Positions 9,153 through 18,718 are shown, counted from the stretch's first letter. The stretch is 64,000 bases of DNA from SHVO01 sp041905525 (GCA_041905525.1 JAYRKY010000005.1:1-64000); one strand, 5' to 3'. A program made the numbers and translations. The notes: generated by a model from the sequence alone, not told the origin.

Positions 9153-10241
9153 ATGACGGAGACACTCGGCCTCAATCTGCTCCTGCCTGCCGGCATGTCC
9201 CGGCGCAGCGCTCTGCGCGCCCTGGCCGCGGCCGCGGGTGTGAGCGCATTGCCATCGATGGCCGTCGCACAGCAACGTACCCTCAACTATTTCACGTGGT
9301 CGAGTTGGGGCGAGAAACCATTCCTCGACAATGCCAAGAGCAAACTGAAGCTCGATCTGAAGCCGACTTTCTATTCCAGTTCCGACGAGATGATGGCCAA
9401 ACTGCGCGGGGGCGGTACGAAGCTCTACGATATGATCGTGCCGGTGCAGAACTATGTGCACATCGCCGCGCGCGCCAATCTTCTAGAGCCGCTCGATCCG
9501 GCGAAGATGACGCATCGCAAAGACTTGTTCCCGGAATTCCAGGACGATCCGCGCTGGTCTTTGAACGGAAAGCTCTACGGCGTTCCCTTCGTGTGGGGCG
9601 CTAACGCTATCGCGTACAATCGCAAAGCCACTGGCGAAATCGATTCCATGAACGCGCTCTTTGATCCCAAGTTCAAAGGCCGTATCGCGCTCCGCGACGA
9701 ACCGGAAGACTCCCTTGGCTTGGCGGCGCTAAAGCTCGGCATCAAGGAACCCTACAAGATGGACGAGAAAGCGCTGCAGGAGGTGAAGAAGCTTCTCATC
9801 TCCCAGAAGCCGCTCCTGCGCGCCTATTGGAAAAACATCGCCGACGTGCAGAACATGCTTGCCTCCGGGGAAGTTGTCGTCGCCTGGACCATGCTCGCGG
9901 TCATCGAGCCCTTAAAGAAGGCCGGGATCGACGCCGGCTGGGTGTGGCCCAAGGAAGGCGCCATCGGCTGGAGCGAAGCGGTCTCCGCCGTGAAGGGCAC
10001 GACGAAACTCGCCGCGGTCGAGGAATATGCCAACTTTACGCTTAGCCCAGAGCACGGTGAGATGATGGCCCGCTACCTCGGCTACGCCCCGTCGTCAAAG
10101 GCGGCTGTCGATCGCCTCGAACCTGACCTTGTGAAGAACCTCGGGATCGATCCCAAAACCGTCAATCGGCTCACCTTTAAAGACATACCTTTGGATCGGT
10201 CTCGCTGGAACGATATCTGGAACGAAGTGAAAGCAGCATAA
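9153..10241 (+). CDS. ABC transporter substrate-binding protein, PotD-like (copy 1)
   Basis: The protein has 362 residues from the ATG at 9153, four bases after the permease stop. An earlier in-frame start would overlap the permease by about 50 bases. The leader carries SRRSALRA and a hydrophobic stretch ending in AVAQQ, so export is expected, possibly by the Tat route. The mature part begins RTLNYFTWSSW, a typical opening strand of PotD-family periplasmic receptors, and continues through GVPFVWGANAIAYN and a C-terminal SRWNDIWNEVKAA. The next gene is a close paralogue of the same length. Two receptors sharing one permease pair may widen the substrate range or differ in affinity. Confidence 0.9.
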   Translation: MTETLGLNLLLPAGMSRRSALRALAAAAGVSALPSMAVAQQRTLNYFTWSSWGEKPFLDNAKSKLKLDLKPTFYSSSDEMMAKLRGGGTKLYDMIVPVQNYVHIAARANLLEPLDPAKMTHRKDLFPEFQDDPRWSLNGKLYGVPFVWGANAIAYNRKATGEIDSMNALFDPKFKGRIALRDEPEDSLGLAALKLGIKEPYKMDEKALQEVKKLLISQKPLLRAYWKNIADVQNMLASGEVVVAWTMLAVIEPLKKAGIDAGWVWPKEGAIGWSEAVSAVKGTTKLAAVEEYANFTLSPEHGEMMARYLGYAPSSKAAVDRLEPDLVKNLGIDPKTVNRLTFKDIPLDRSRWNDIWNEVKAA

Positions 10242-10258
10242 TCAGGAAAGGCAAGCGA

Positions 10259-11347
10259 ATGGGCGAGAAGCTCGATCTCAGCGTTCTTCTTCCCGCGGGC
10301 ATGACGCGCCGCCAGACCATGAAGGTGCTCGCCGCCGGCTTAGGTTTAAGCGCGCTTCCGGGTCCTACATTCGCCCAAGATCGGACCCTCAACTACTTCA
10401 CCTGGTCGAGCTGGGGCGAAAAGCCGTTCGCCGATCTGGCCAAAGCGAAGATCAACATCGATTTTCGACCGACCTTCTTTTCCAGTTCGGATGAAATGGT
10501 GGCCAAGTTGCGCGGCGGCGGCACCAAGCTTTACGACATGGTCGTGCCAGCACAGCACTTCGTGGCGCTCTCCGTGCGCGCCGGCCTGTTTGAACCCCTC
10601 AACCCCGCCAAGTTGACCCATCGCGGTGGTCTTTTCCCCGAGTTCCAGAACGATCCGAATTGGACCGTCGACGGCAAGCTCTACGGCGTACCCTTTGTCT
10701 GGGGCGCGAACGCCATGGCCTTCAATCGCAAGGTGACCGGCGAAATCGATTCCATGAAGGCGCTATTCGACCCGAAATGGAAAGGCCGCATCGCGCTGCG
10801 CGACGACGCCGAGGATACGTTGTGCATGGGCGCGCTTATGCTCGGCATCAAAGACCCCACCAACATGGATGAGAAGGCGCTGCAGGAAGTGAAGAAGCTT
10901 CTCATCTCCCAGAAACCCCTCTTGCGCGCCTACTGGAAGAACGTGGCCGATCTCCAGACCATGCTTGGCTCGGGCGAGGTGGTCGTCGCCTGGTCGTTCC
11001 TGAACGTGATCGAACCGCTGAAGAAAGCCGGCATCGACGCCGGCTGGGTCTGGCCCAAAGAGGGTGCCCTCGGGTGGAGCGAAGCGGTGTCCGCGGTGAA
11101 GGGCACGAAAAAGCTCGCTCTTGTCGAGGAGTTCGCGAACTTCACCCTGAGCCCCGAGCACGGTGAGATGATGGCCCGTTATAACAGCTATGCGCCGGCG
11201 TCCAAAGTCGCGGTGGATCGCCTCGAGCCTAAGCTCGTCGCCGATCTCGGCATCGATCCGAAGGCCTTCAGCCGTCTCACCTTCAAAGGCAACCTCACTA
11301 ACCGGTCCCGCTGGAACGACATTTGGAATGAAGTGAAGGCGGCTTAG
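10259..11347 (+). CDS. ABC transporter substrate-binding protein, PotD-like (copy 2)
   Basis: The protein has 362 residues, the same as copy 1, and starts 17 bases after it with AGGAAAGG as ribosome site. Similarity runs over the whole length: TLNYFTWSSWGEKPF, LYGVPFVWGAN, LQEVKKLLISQKPLLRAYWK and the C-terminal SRWNDIWNEVKAA are shared. Differences cluster in short segments, for example the region after KLYDM (VPAQHFVAL against VPVQNYVHI). The leader has TRRQTMKV and a hydrophobic run ending in TFAQD. It is clearly a tandem duplicate kept under selection, since no stop or frameshift is present. The different segments may line the binding cleft. Confidence 0.9.
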   Translation: MGEKLDLSVLLPAGMTRRQTMKVLAAGLGLSALPGPTFAQDRTLNYFTWSSWGEKPFADLAKAKINIDFRPTFFSSSDEMVAKLRGGGTKLYDMVVPAQHFVALSVRAGLFEPLNPAKLTHRGGLFPEFQNDPNWTVDGKLYGVPFVWGANAMAFNRKVTGEIDSMKALFDPKWKGRIALRDDAEDTLCMGALMLGIKDPTNMDEKALQEVKKLLISQKPLLRAYWKNVADLQTMLGSGEVVVAWSFLNVIEPLKKAGIDAGWVWPKEGALGWSEAVSAVKGTKKLALVEEFANFTLSPEHGEMMARYNSYAPASKVAVDRLEPKLVADLGIDPKAFSRLTFKGNLTNRSRWNDIWNEVKAA

Positions 11348-11355
11348 ACAGTCCC

Positions 11356-12339
11356 ATGGGGAACACGCATCAGCCAGACGTCCGCGTCCGCGGCGTTGTG
11401 AAACGTTTCGGCGCATTCGAAGCCGTAGCCGGCATCGATCTTGATGTTGCGCCCGGTCAGTTCGTTACGCTCCTGGGGCCTTCTGGCTGCGGCAAGACGA
11501 CGACCCTGCGCATCATCGGTGGGTTCGAAACGCCCGACGCGGGCGAGGTTCTCGTTGCCGGGGTGCCAGTGAGTGAGGCCGCTAAGCGTCACACCCGGAT
11601 GGTGTTCCAAAGCTATGCCCTCTTTCCGCACATGACCGTGCGGGCCAACGTCGCCTTCGGCCTGCGCATGGATAAAGTTCAAAAAGGGGAAATCGCACCA
11701 CGCGTCGAAGCGATGCTGGCGAAGTTGGGCCTCGCCGATCAAGCCGAGAAATATCCGCGTCAGTTGTCGGGCGGTCAGCAGCAGCGTGTCGCGCTCGCCC
11801 GCGCGCTGGTCACGGAGCCGCGTGTGCTGCTACTCGATGAACCCCTCGGCGCGCTTGACCTCAAGATGCGCAAGAAGATGCAAGGCGAGCTCAAGGCGCT
11901 CCAGCGCAACGTCGGCATCACCTTTATATATGTGACCCACGACCAGGAGGAGGCCATGAACCTTTCCGATGTCATCGTGGTCATGGAGAAAGGCAGGATT
12001 GCCCAGGTCGGCTCACCCGAGGAAATCTACCGGCGTCCCGCCAGTTCATACGTCGCCGATTTTGTCGGCGAGACCAATTTCATGGCAGGCGGCATTGCGG
12101 TCCGGCCCGAAAACGTGCTGCTCGGCGCGGCAGTGCCCGCAGGCGCATCCCGGGGGCCGGGTATCGTGCGCGCCAAATCGTTCCTCGGGGCCTACACGCG
12201 CATCGAGATCGACGCGCGCGGACAAACTCTTTTCGCATCCGTGCCCGGGGCAGTCGCGATCGAGATCGGCGATGCCGTGGAGTATGGCTGGCGGAATGAA
12301 GATTCGCTCAATCTGACTATGACAGAGGATCAGAAATGA
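11356..12339 (+). CDS. ABC transporter ATP-binding protein, PotA-like
   Basis: This ATPase of 327 residues powers the importer encoded just upstream. Walker A GPSGCGKTT is at residues 41-49, the signature LSGGQQQR begins at about 137, Walker B LLLDEP lies near 158, and the switch histidine is in YVTHDQEEA. The C-terminal part, about 90 residues, is a short TOBE-like domain. It starts 8 bases after the second binding protein. Its stop overlaps the start of the DUF1028 gene by 4 bases, so the importer and the downstream enzymes are likely one transcription unit. Confidence 0.92.
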   Translation: MGNTHQPDVRVRGVVKRFGAFEAVAGIDLDVAPGQFVTLLGPSGCGKTTTLRIIGGFETPDAGEVLVAGVPVSEAAKRHTRMVFQSYALFPHMTVRANVAFGLRMDKVQKGEIAPRVEAMLAKLGLADQAEKYPRQLSGGQQQRVALARALVTEPRVLLLDEPLGALDLKMRKKMQGELKALQRNVGITFIYVTHDQEEAMNLSDVIVVMEKGRIAQVGSPEEIYRRPASSYVADFVGETNFMAGGIAVRPENVLLGAAVPAGASRGPGIVRAKSFLGAYTRIEIDARGQTLFASVPGAVAIEIGDAVEYGWRNEDSLNLTMTEDQK

Positions 12340-13079
12340 CTTTCACAATTGTTGGACGATGCAAGCGTACCGGACAACGCGGCCTCGCCATGGCCACGAG
12401 TTCGCCCGCCGTCGGTAACCGCTGCGCCTTCGTGTCGCACGCGGGCGCTGTCGGGTATCAATCCATCGCCGAGCCGCGTCTCGGCGCCCTTACTTTGAAG
12501 CTTATCGAACAAGGCTACCATCCGACGGGCGCCATTAAGCTCGTCACGGAGACCGACCCATGGTTCGGCAAGCGCCAGATCGGCATCGTTGATTCAGACG
12601 GCCGTTCCGACGCCTTCACGGGCGAAAACAACATCCCCTGGTGCGGCCATATCATCGGGGAGAATTTCGTTGCCATGGGAAACGTACTGGCGGGGCCACA
12701 AGTCGTTGAAGCAATCGCCGAAGGGTTCCACGAGAAGGAAGACGACATTCTCGAGGAGCGGTTGATCCGCGCCATCGAAGCGGGCCGCGATGCCGGCGGG
12801 CAGCCGGAAGGGCAGACATCGTCCTCGATTCTCACGTTCGGCCATCAAAGCCAGGCGCGCTGCGACCTCCGGGTGGATGTGTCCGAGGAACCCGTCAAGG
12901 AACTGCGCCGCATCTTCGATTGGTTCAAGCCGCTGCTGCCTTATTTCGAGGAGCGCATGACGACGTCAACCGTGCCGCGATTCAAGGACTTCTTCAAAGA
13001 TAACGGCCACGTACGCGAATACGGTAAGCCGGTGCCCGTCACACGCGGCGGCAGCACGAAATTTCCGTACAAAGGATAG
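12336..13079 (+). CDS. DUF1028 family protein, putative Ntn-hydrolase fold
   Basis: The protein has 247 residues and matches the DUF1028 pattern: N-terminal TFTIVGR followed by a G-rich turn, SSPAVG, QRQIGIVDSDGR-like segment (here KRQIGIVDSDGRSDAFTG), then GENFVAMGNVLAGPQVVEA. The family is thought to have an N-terminal-nucleophile hydrolase fold and often sits near amide- or amino-acid-using genes; its reaction is not established. The start overlaps the ATPase stop by 4 bases, tying it to the importer. No signal peptide is present, so it is cytoplasmic. A role in cleaving an imported amide is inference from context. Confidence 0.85.
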   Translation: MTFTIVGRCKRTGQRGLAMATSSPAVGNRCAFVSHAGAVGYQSIAEPRLGALTLKLIEQGYHPTGAIKLVTETDPWFGKRQIGIVDSDGRSDAFTGENNIPWCGHIIGENFVAMGNVLAGPQVVEAIAEGFHEKEDDILEERLIRAIEAGRDAGGQPEGQTSSSILTFGHQSQARCDLRVDVSEEPVKELRRIFDWFKPLLPYFEERMTTSTVPRFKDFFKDNGHVREYGKPVPVTRGGSTKFPYKG

Positions 13080-13205
13080 CGGTGTGCGCGCACCCACACT
13101 CCAGCCCTCTCCTGCTCGTAGGCGCGCAGCGCGGACGTAACCGGGGTCGAGCGGACCGGAGCGGTGAGGGGCTTCGTCACACATGAGACTTGAGTTGGAG
13201 CCATA

Positions 13206-15248
13206 ATGAATCGCATCGGTGTCGACGTTGGTGGAACCTTCACCGACATGGTCGTGGAGCAGCAAGGCGGCGCCATTGCCGTCTTCAAAGTGCCTTCGGT
13301 TCCGGCGGACCCCAGCCGCGGCGTGCTCGACGCTGTTGCCGCTGCGGCGAAGGGGCTTGGATTGTCGATCGCGCAATTGCTCGCGGACTGCGAATGGTTT
13401 GTGCACGGCTCGACCATTGCGACCAACACCGTCCTCGAACGTAAGGGCGCGACGGTCGGCATGCTTACTACCGCGGGCTTCCGCGACAGTCTCGAGATTC
13501 GCCGCGGGATCCGGCCCAATCCCTGGGACCACCGGACGCCCTTCGCCGAGCCGCTCGTGCCGCGCTACCTGCGCAAAGGCATTGGCGGCCGCATCGATGT
13601 CCACGGCAGAGAACTTGCGCCCCTCAACGTGAACGATATCCGCGCTGCGATTACCGAATTCGAGAAGGAAGGCGTTGAGACCGTGGCGATCTGCTTCCTG
13701 AACGCCTACGTGAACGGCGTCCACGAAGAGCAGGCCGCCGAGGTCATCCGCGCCGCCGCGCCTAAGTTGGCTCTGTCGCTTTCGTCGCGCTTGGCGCCGA
13801 TCTTGGGCGAGTATGAGCGCGGCTCCACCACTGTCATCGACGCCTTCATTCGCAAACGTGTCGTGACCTATCTCGAGGCTCTCGGCGCGCGTCTCAAAGA
13901 ACTCGGTTTCAAAGGCGAGGTCACTCTCGTTCAAAGCAACGGCGGCGCCATCAGTCTTTCGCGCGTCAGCAAGGCGCCCGTCGCTCTCTGCCTTTCTGGT
14001 CCCGCCGCCGGGATCGGCGCCATGCGCTACTTCGGCCGCGCGTGCGGCAGCGACGATCTCATCTGCATGGAGATCGGGGGCACCAGCTGCGATGTGAGCA
14101 TGCTGCAGTCGGGCCGCGCCCAAATCGTCGACGGCTTCGATATCGCCGGTTATCATGTCGCTATGCCCGCCATCGACATCCATACCGTCGGCGCGGGCGG
14201 CGGCACCATCGCGCGCGTCGACGGCGCGGGGCTTCTCCATTGCGGCCCGCAGGGCGCGGGTGCGATGCCCGGGCCATCATGTTACGGCCGTGGCGGTACC
14301 GATGCCACGACCACCGATGCGCTTGTTGTCCTCGGACGTATGCGCGAGGGCGCCATCGGAGATGGTTCGGTCGTCATCGACGGTAAAAAAGCAAAAGCCG
14401 CTTGCGCCGAAAAGATCGCGACGCCGTTGAAGCTCAGCGTGCAAGATGCAGCCGTCGGTATGATCCAGCTTCTCGAACAAAACCTTCTGCACGCCGTCGA
14501 GGAGATCAGCGTCAAACGAGGTTTGAATCCGGCGCGTTACACCCTCATCGCCGCCGGCGGCGCTGGGCCCATGCACGGCGCTACCGTCGGCCGTGCGCTC
14601 GGCTGCAAGAAAGTCTATGTGCCGCGGCATGCTGGCGCCTTCTGCGCACTCGGTATGCTCGACAGCGACATCCGTCACGACGTGTATAAGGTGTTCGACG
14701 CGGCCTTGGCCGACGCCGAACTTGCGCAGCTTCCGGGTATTTTTGCAGAACTTTCCAGCACCGCACGCGACGAACTCAAAGGCGAGGCAGGCGGGGCGGA
14801 ACCCGTCCTGCGTCGTGTCATCGACTTGGTTTATAAGGGCCAGATGCGTTCGGTACAGGTCGACTACGACCCCAAGACCGACACCCTCGCCACCCTCAAG
14901 AGCGCGTTCGAGACCGATCATCAGAGGCTCTACGGCCACATCAAGCCGATAACCCCCATTCGATTCACGGCTTTACGGGTCATCGCGACTATCTCGGCCT
15001 TGCCGCTTGCCGCGCCCGCCTACACCACTGGCAGCGGTACGCCTACGCCGACCGGTAAGCGGCAGGTCTACCTGGACCGTCGCCGGGGATGGCAAGATAT
15101 CCCTGTATATGACGGCAGCGATCTTGGCGCCGGCCACGCTCTGCAAGGTCCACTCATTATCGAAGAGCGCACCATGACATTGTTCGCAGGGCCCGATGAC
15201 CATGTGACCGTAGACGCCGCGGGCAATTTTCTGATCGAGTTGAGGTAA
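13206..15248 (+). CDS. hyuA: Hydantoinase/oxoprolinase subunit A (HyuA-like)
   Basis: The protein has 680 residues, normal for the A subunit. It opens with IGVDVGGTFTDMV, the phosphate-binding loop of the ASKHA fold, then HGSTIATNTVLERKGA and SLEIRRGIRPNPWD, which are strong family marks. The middle holds the Hydantoinase_A core (LCLSGPAAGIGAM, IGGTSCDVS) and the end the C-terminal domain (LIIEERTMTLFAGPDD). With subunit B this family hydrolyses cyclic amides such as hydantoins, N-methylhydantoin or 5-oxoproline at the cost of ATP; acetone carboxylases are relatives. A 126-base gap separates it from DUF1028. It is followed after 3 bases by two B-subunit genes. The exact substrate is unknown. 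Confidence 0.9.
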   Translation: MNRIGVDVGGTFTDMVVEQQGGAIAVFKVPSVPADPSRGVLDAVAAAAKGLGLSIAQLLADCEWFVHGSTIATNTVLERKGATVGMLTTAGFRDSLEIRRGIRPNPWDHRTPFAEPLVPRYLRKGIGGRIDVHGRELAPLNVNDIRAAITEFEKEGVETVAICFLNAYVNGVHEEQAAEVIRAAAPKLALSLSSRLAPILGEYERGSTTVIDAFIRKRVVTYLEALGARLKELGFKGEVTLVQSNGGAISLSRVSKAPVALCLSGPAAGIGAMRYFGRACGSDDLICMEIGGTSCDVSMLQSGRAQIVDGFDIAGYHVAMPAIDIHTVGAGGGTIARVDGAGLLHCGPQGAGAMPGPSCYGRGGTDATTTDALVVLGRMREGAIGDGSVVIDGKKAKAACAEKIATPLKLSVQDAAVGMIQLLEQNLLHAVEEISVKRGLNPARYTLIAAGGAGPMHGATVGRALGCKKVYVPRHAGAFCALGMLDSDIRHDVYKVFDAALADAELAQLPGIFAELSSTARDELKGEAGGAEPVLRRVIDLVYKGQMRSVQVDYDPKTDTLATLKSAFETDHQRLYGHIKPITPIRFTALRVIATISALPLAAPAYTTGSGTPTPTGKRQVYLDRRRGWQDIPVYDGSDLGAGHALQGPLIIEERTMTLFAGPDDHVTVDAAGNFLIELR

Positions 15249-15251
15249 GCC

Positions 15252-16988
15252 ATGGCGAATCCCGACCCGATTTTAATGGCGTTGACGCAAAACCGGCTCG
15301 ATCACATCTGCCGGCATATGGGCTGGGTGATGTCGCAGACCGCTCTGTCGCCCATCTTCAGCCAAGCGCACGACTTCAGCTGCTACATCACAGGCCGCGA
15401 CGGCCAGATCATAAGTCAGGCCGACGGGCTTCCCGCTCACGCGGCCGGCGGCGGCTTTGCGATCCGTGCTCTACTAAAGGCCTTCGGCGACGATATCCAT
15501 GACGGCGACGTTTTTCTGATGAACGACCCTTACGCGGCCGGCGGAAATCATCTTCCTGACTGGGTGATTGCGAGCCCCGTGTTTGTCGCGGGCAAGCTGG
15601 TCGCCTTCTGCTGCGATCGCGCCCACCAATCTGATGTCGGCGGCTGCGTTGCGGGAACCTACAATGCGGAGGCAACAGATATTTTTCAAGAGGGCCTTCG
15701 CCTTCCGCCCGTGCGCGTGATTTCGCGCGGCAAATATTGTCGCGATCTCTGGCAGCTCGTCCTCCTCAATACGCGGACGCCTGAACTCATTGATGGAGAT
15801 CTTCAGGCCATGATCGGTGCGACGCGTGTCGGCGGCGAGCGTATCGTCGCTCTCGCCCAAGAGCTCGGTCCCGAAACCACTTCGGCGATTTTTGACGCGG
15901 TGCTCGATCACGCCGACGCAAGGTTTCGCCAAGTCGTCGCGGCTCTGCCGGACGGCGTGTACGTCGGCGAGGAACACACCGACACCGACTGCTTTAGCCC
16001 AGGCAAGTTCAATATCTACGTCACCATCACCATCGCCGGCGAGAGACTCACGGTTGACTTCACGGGCACCGACCGGCAGATGCGCGGCTTCAAGAACAGC
16101 CCGGTGGCCAACACACATTCCCTCACCTATGTAGGTCTTGCCTCCTTTCTGGGCGGCGATTTCCCGATCAACGAGGGCACCTTCCGGTCCGCGACGCTCA
16201 TTCTGCCGAAGGGATCGCTCGTCAATCCCGAGCCGCCGGCGCCTCAAACCATGAGCACAGTTTATATGGGGCACGAGATTGTCCACGCGGTCTGGAAGGC
16301 CCTCGCAAAAGCCGATCCCGGCCGCGCCTGCGCCGGATGGGCAAAGAACGCCCACGGCTCGTCCACCGGCAAGAACGCCGCGGGCGAAGCTTACGTCCTT
16401 TATCACTGGAACGGCGTCTCGGCCGCCGGCGCGGTGGCCGAGCGGGACGGGTTCCACCAGATTGGCCTTCTCGGCGCGCTCGGAGGGCTTACCATCCCGA
16501 ACGTCGAAGCCTACGAACGGCTTTACCCCATGCGCATCCACCGCCAGGAAATCCGCACCGACAGCGCGGGCGCCGGCGAGCGCCGGGGCGGAGCAGGTGT
16601 CATCTATGAAGCCGAAGTCGATGGTGACGTGGTTCACAATTTCCGCAATGAAGCCATAACGTATGCGGCTTTCGGCGTGAACGGCGGCGGTGAGGGTGGC
16701 GTGGCCGAGATCTCGATCGAGAGCGACGGTAAGCTGATGAACGACCTTCCGCGGTATGGCATACGTCCCCTCAAGAATCCCAGGTTCGTGTTGTACTCAT
16801 CCGGTGGTGGCGGTTGGGGCGATCCCCGGCGCCGTGATCCCTCGCGGGTGGCGCGCGACGTGAAAGACGAAATCGTCAGCGTGACCGCCGCCCGCGAGCT
16901 CTACGGCGTCGCGGTCGACGCGGGCGGCAAGCTCGATTGGGCCGCTACATCCCGCCTGCGTAACGTCGCGGCGGAGTCAATGCCATGA
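15252..16988 (+). CDS. hyuB: Hydantoinase/oxoprolinase subunit B (HyuB-like, copy 1)
   Basis: The protein has 578 residues and starts 3 bases after hyuA. It has the conserved start of B subunits (DPILMALTQNRLDHICRHMGW), DFSCYI, ADGLPAHAAGG, FLMNDPYAAGGNHLPDW and the glycine-rich end YSSGGGGWGDP. Together with subunit A it forms the ATP-dependent ring-opening amidohydrolase. A second, closely similar B gene follows with a 4-base overlap. Having two B genes with a single A gene is unusual and suggests either two alternative holoenzymes or a mixed complex. Confidence 0.9.
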   Translation: MANPDPILMALTQNRLDHICRHMGWVMSQTALSPIFSQAHDFSCYITGRDGQIISQADGLPAHAAGGGFAIRALLKAFGDDIHDGDVFLMNDPYAAGGNHLPDWVIASPVFVAGKLVAFCCDRAHQSDVGGCVAGTYNAEATDIFQEGLRLPPVRVISRGKYCRDLWQLVLLNTRTPELIDGDLQAMIGATRVGGERIVALAQELGPETTSAIFDAVLDHADARFRQVVAALPDGVYVGEEHTDTDCFSPGKFNIYVTITIAGERLTVDFTGTDRQMRGFKNSPVANTHSLTYVGLASFLGGDFPINEGTFRSATLILPKGSLVNPEPPAPQTMSTVYMGHEIVHAVWKALAKADPGRACAGWAKNAHGSSTGKNAAGEAYVLYHWNGVSAAGAVAERDGFHQIGLLGALGGLTIPNVEAYERLYPMRIHRQEIRTDSAGAGERRGGAGVIYEAEVDGDVVHNFRNEAITYAAFGVNGGGEGGVAEISIESDGKLMNDLPRYGIRPLKNPRFVLYSSGGGGWGDPRRRDPSRVARDVKDEIVSVTAARELYGVAVDAGGKLDWAATSRLRNVAAESMP

Positions 16989-18718
16989 CAAGTAACCCCG
17001 ATCCCATCCTGATGGCGCTCACTCAGAACCGCCTCGACCATATCTGCCGGCACATGGGCTGGATCATGTCGCAAACGGCGCTCTCGCCAATCTTCAGCCA
17101 GTCTCATGACTTCAGCTGTTACATCACCAGCCGCGACGGTCACATCATAAGTCAGGCCGATGGTTTGCCCGGTCACGCCGCCGGTGGTGGTTTCGCCGCG
17201 CGCGCGCTTATCAACGCCTTTGGCGACGACATCCATGAAGGCGACTCTTTCCTGATGAACGATCCTTACGTCGCCGGCGGCAACCATCTCCCCGACTGGG
17301 TGATGGCCTCCCCGGTCTTTGTCGGGGGCAAGCTTGTGGCTTTCTGTTGCGATCGTGCCCATCAGTCCGACATCGGCGGCGGCGCGCCAGGTACCTACAA
17401 CGGCGATGCCACCGAGATCTTCCAAGAGGGCCTGCGCCTTCCACCTGTCCGCGTTGTTTCCAAGGGCGTACGGCGCGAAGATCTCTGGCAGCTCATACTC
17501 CTCAACAGCCGCACGCCGGAACTCCTCGACGGCGACCTCCAGGCCATGATCGGCGCCACTCGTGTTGGCGGTGACCGCATCGTGGCACTCGGGGAGGAAC
17601 TCGGCCGCGAGATGATCGGCGAAATCTTTGACGCCGTGCTTAACCATGCCGATGCCAGATTCCGCCACGTCATCGCTGCGTTGCCCGACGGCGTCTACAC
17701 CGGCGAGGAATACACCGACAACGATTGTTTCAGTGCCGGAAAATTCTCGGTTCATGTCACTTGCACCATCGCGGGCGACAAGCTCACCGTTGATTTCACC
17801 GGCACCGACAAGCAGATGCGGGGCTTCAAGAACAGCCCGGTCGCGAATAGTCATTCCTTGACCTATGTCGGGCTCATTTCTTTCCTGGGCGGCGATGTAC
17901 CCATCAACGAGGGGACGTTCCGTTCGGTCAATTTGGTTCTGCCGAAGGGCTCGCTCGTCAATCCCGATGCGCCGGCCCCCCAGACCATGAGCACGATGTA
18001 TATGGGGCACGAGATCGTTCACGCGATCTGGAAAGCCCTCGCGAAGGCGGACCCTTCGCGCGCCTGTGCGGGCTGGGGCAAGACCGTGCACGGCATCTCC
18101 ACCGGCAAAAACGCGGCGGCGGAGCCGTACGTGCTTTATCATTGGAACTGTCTGTCCGCCGCCGGCGCGGTCGCTGAAAGAGACGGATTCCACCAGATCG
18201 GCCTGATCGGTGCGCTTGGCGGCCTTACCATTCCCAACGTCGAGGCCTATGAACGGCTCTATCCAATTCGCATCACGCGCCACGAACTGCGCATGGACAG
18301 CGCCGGCGCCGGCGAACGTCGCGGTGGCGCAGGAATCGAATATGAAGCCGAAGTGGACGGCGAAATCATGCAGTCCTTCCGCAGCGAAGGCCTCACCTAT
18401 GCCGCTGCTTACGGGGTCAACGGCGGTACAGATGGACTTGGTTGCGAAATGGCCATCGAAAGCGGCGGCAAGCTCATCAATGACCTGCCGCGCTTTGGCA
18501 AACGTCTGCTGAGAGACGCCAAGTTCACGGTACGCTCAGCCGGCGGCGGCGGCTGGGGTGATCCTCGCCGGCGCGAGCCGGCGTTGGTAGCGCGCGACGT
18601 GAAGGACGGCATCGTCAGCGCCGAGGCTGCGCGCAAGCAATACAGCGTCGCGGTGGACGCCAACGGGTGCGTTGACCATATGGCGACACAGCGCTTGCGA
18701 ACCGTGGCGGCCGGGTAA
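16985..18718 (+). CDS. hyuB: Hydantoinase/oxoprolinase subunit B (HyuB-like, copy 2)
   Basis: This 577-residue protein is a full-length paralogue of the preceding gene, and its ATG overlaps that stop by 4 bases. Shared motifs include DPILMALTQNRLDHICRHMGW, FLMNDPYVAGGNHLPDW, TVDFTGTDKQMRGFKNSPVAN and RSAGGGGWGDP. The copies differ mostly in scattered positions and near residues 465-480 (AYGVNGGTDGLGC against FGVNGGGEGGVA). The reading frame is intact, so both copies are likely functional. It is the last gene of the importer and hydantoinase run; the next 110 bases hold no gene. Confidence 0.9.
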   Translation: MTSNPDPILMALTQNRLDHICRHMGWIMSQTALSPIFSQSHDFSCYITSRDGHIISQADGLPGHAAGGGFAARALINAFGDDIHEGDSFLMNDPYVAGGNHLPDWVMASPVFVGGKLVAFCCDRAHQSDIGGGAPGTYNGDATEIFQEGLRLPPVRVVSKGVRREDLWQLILLNSRTPELLDGDLQAMIGATRVGGDRIVALGEELGREMIGEIFDAVLNHADARFRHVIAALPDGVYTGEEYTDNDCFSAGKFSVHVTCTIAGDKLTVDFTGTDKQMRGFKNSPVANSHSLTYVGLISFLGGDVPINEGTFRSVNLVLPKGSLVNPDAPAPQTMSTMYMGHEIVHAIWKALAKADPSRACAGWGKTVHGISTGKNAAAEPYVLYHWNCLSAAGAVAERDGFHQIGLIGALGGLTIPNVEAYERLYPIRITRHELRMDSAGAGERRGGAGIEYEAEVDGEIMQSFRSEGLTYAAAYGVNGGTDGLGCEMAIESGGKLINDLPRFGKRLLRDAKFTVRSAGGGGWGDPRRREPALVARDVKDGIVSAEAARKQYSVAVDANGCVDHMATQRLRTVAAG

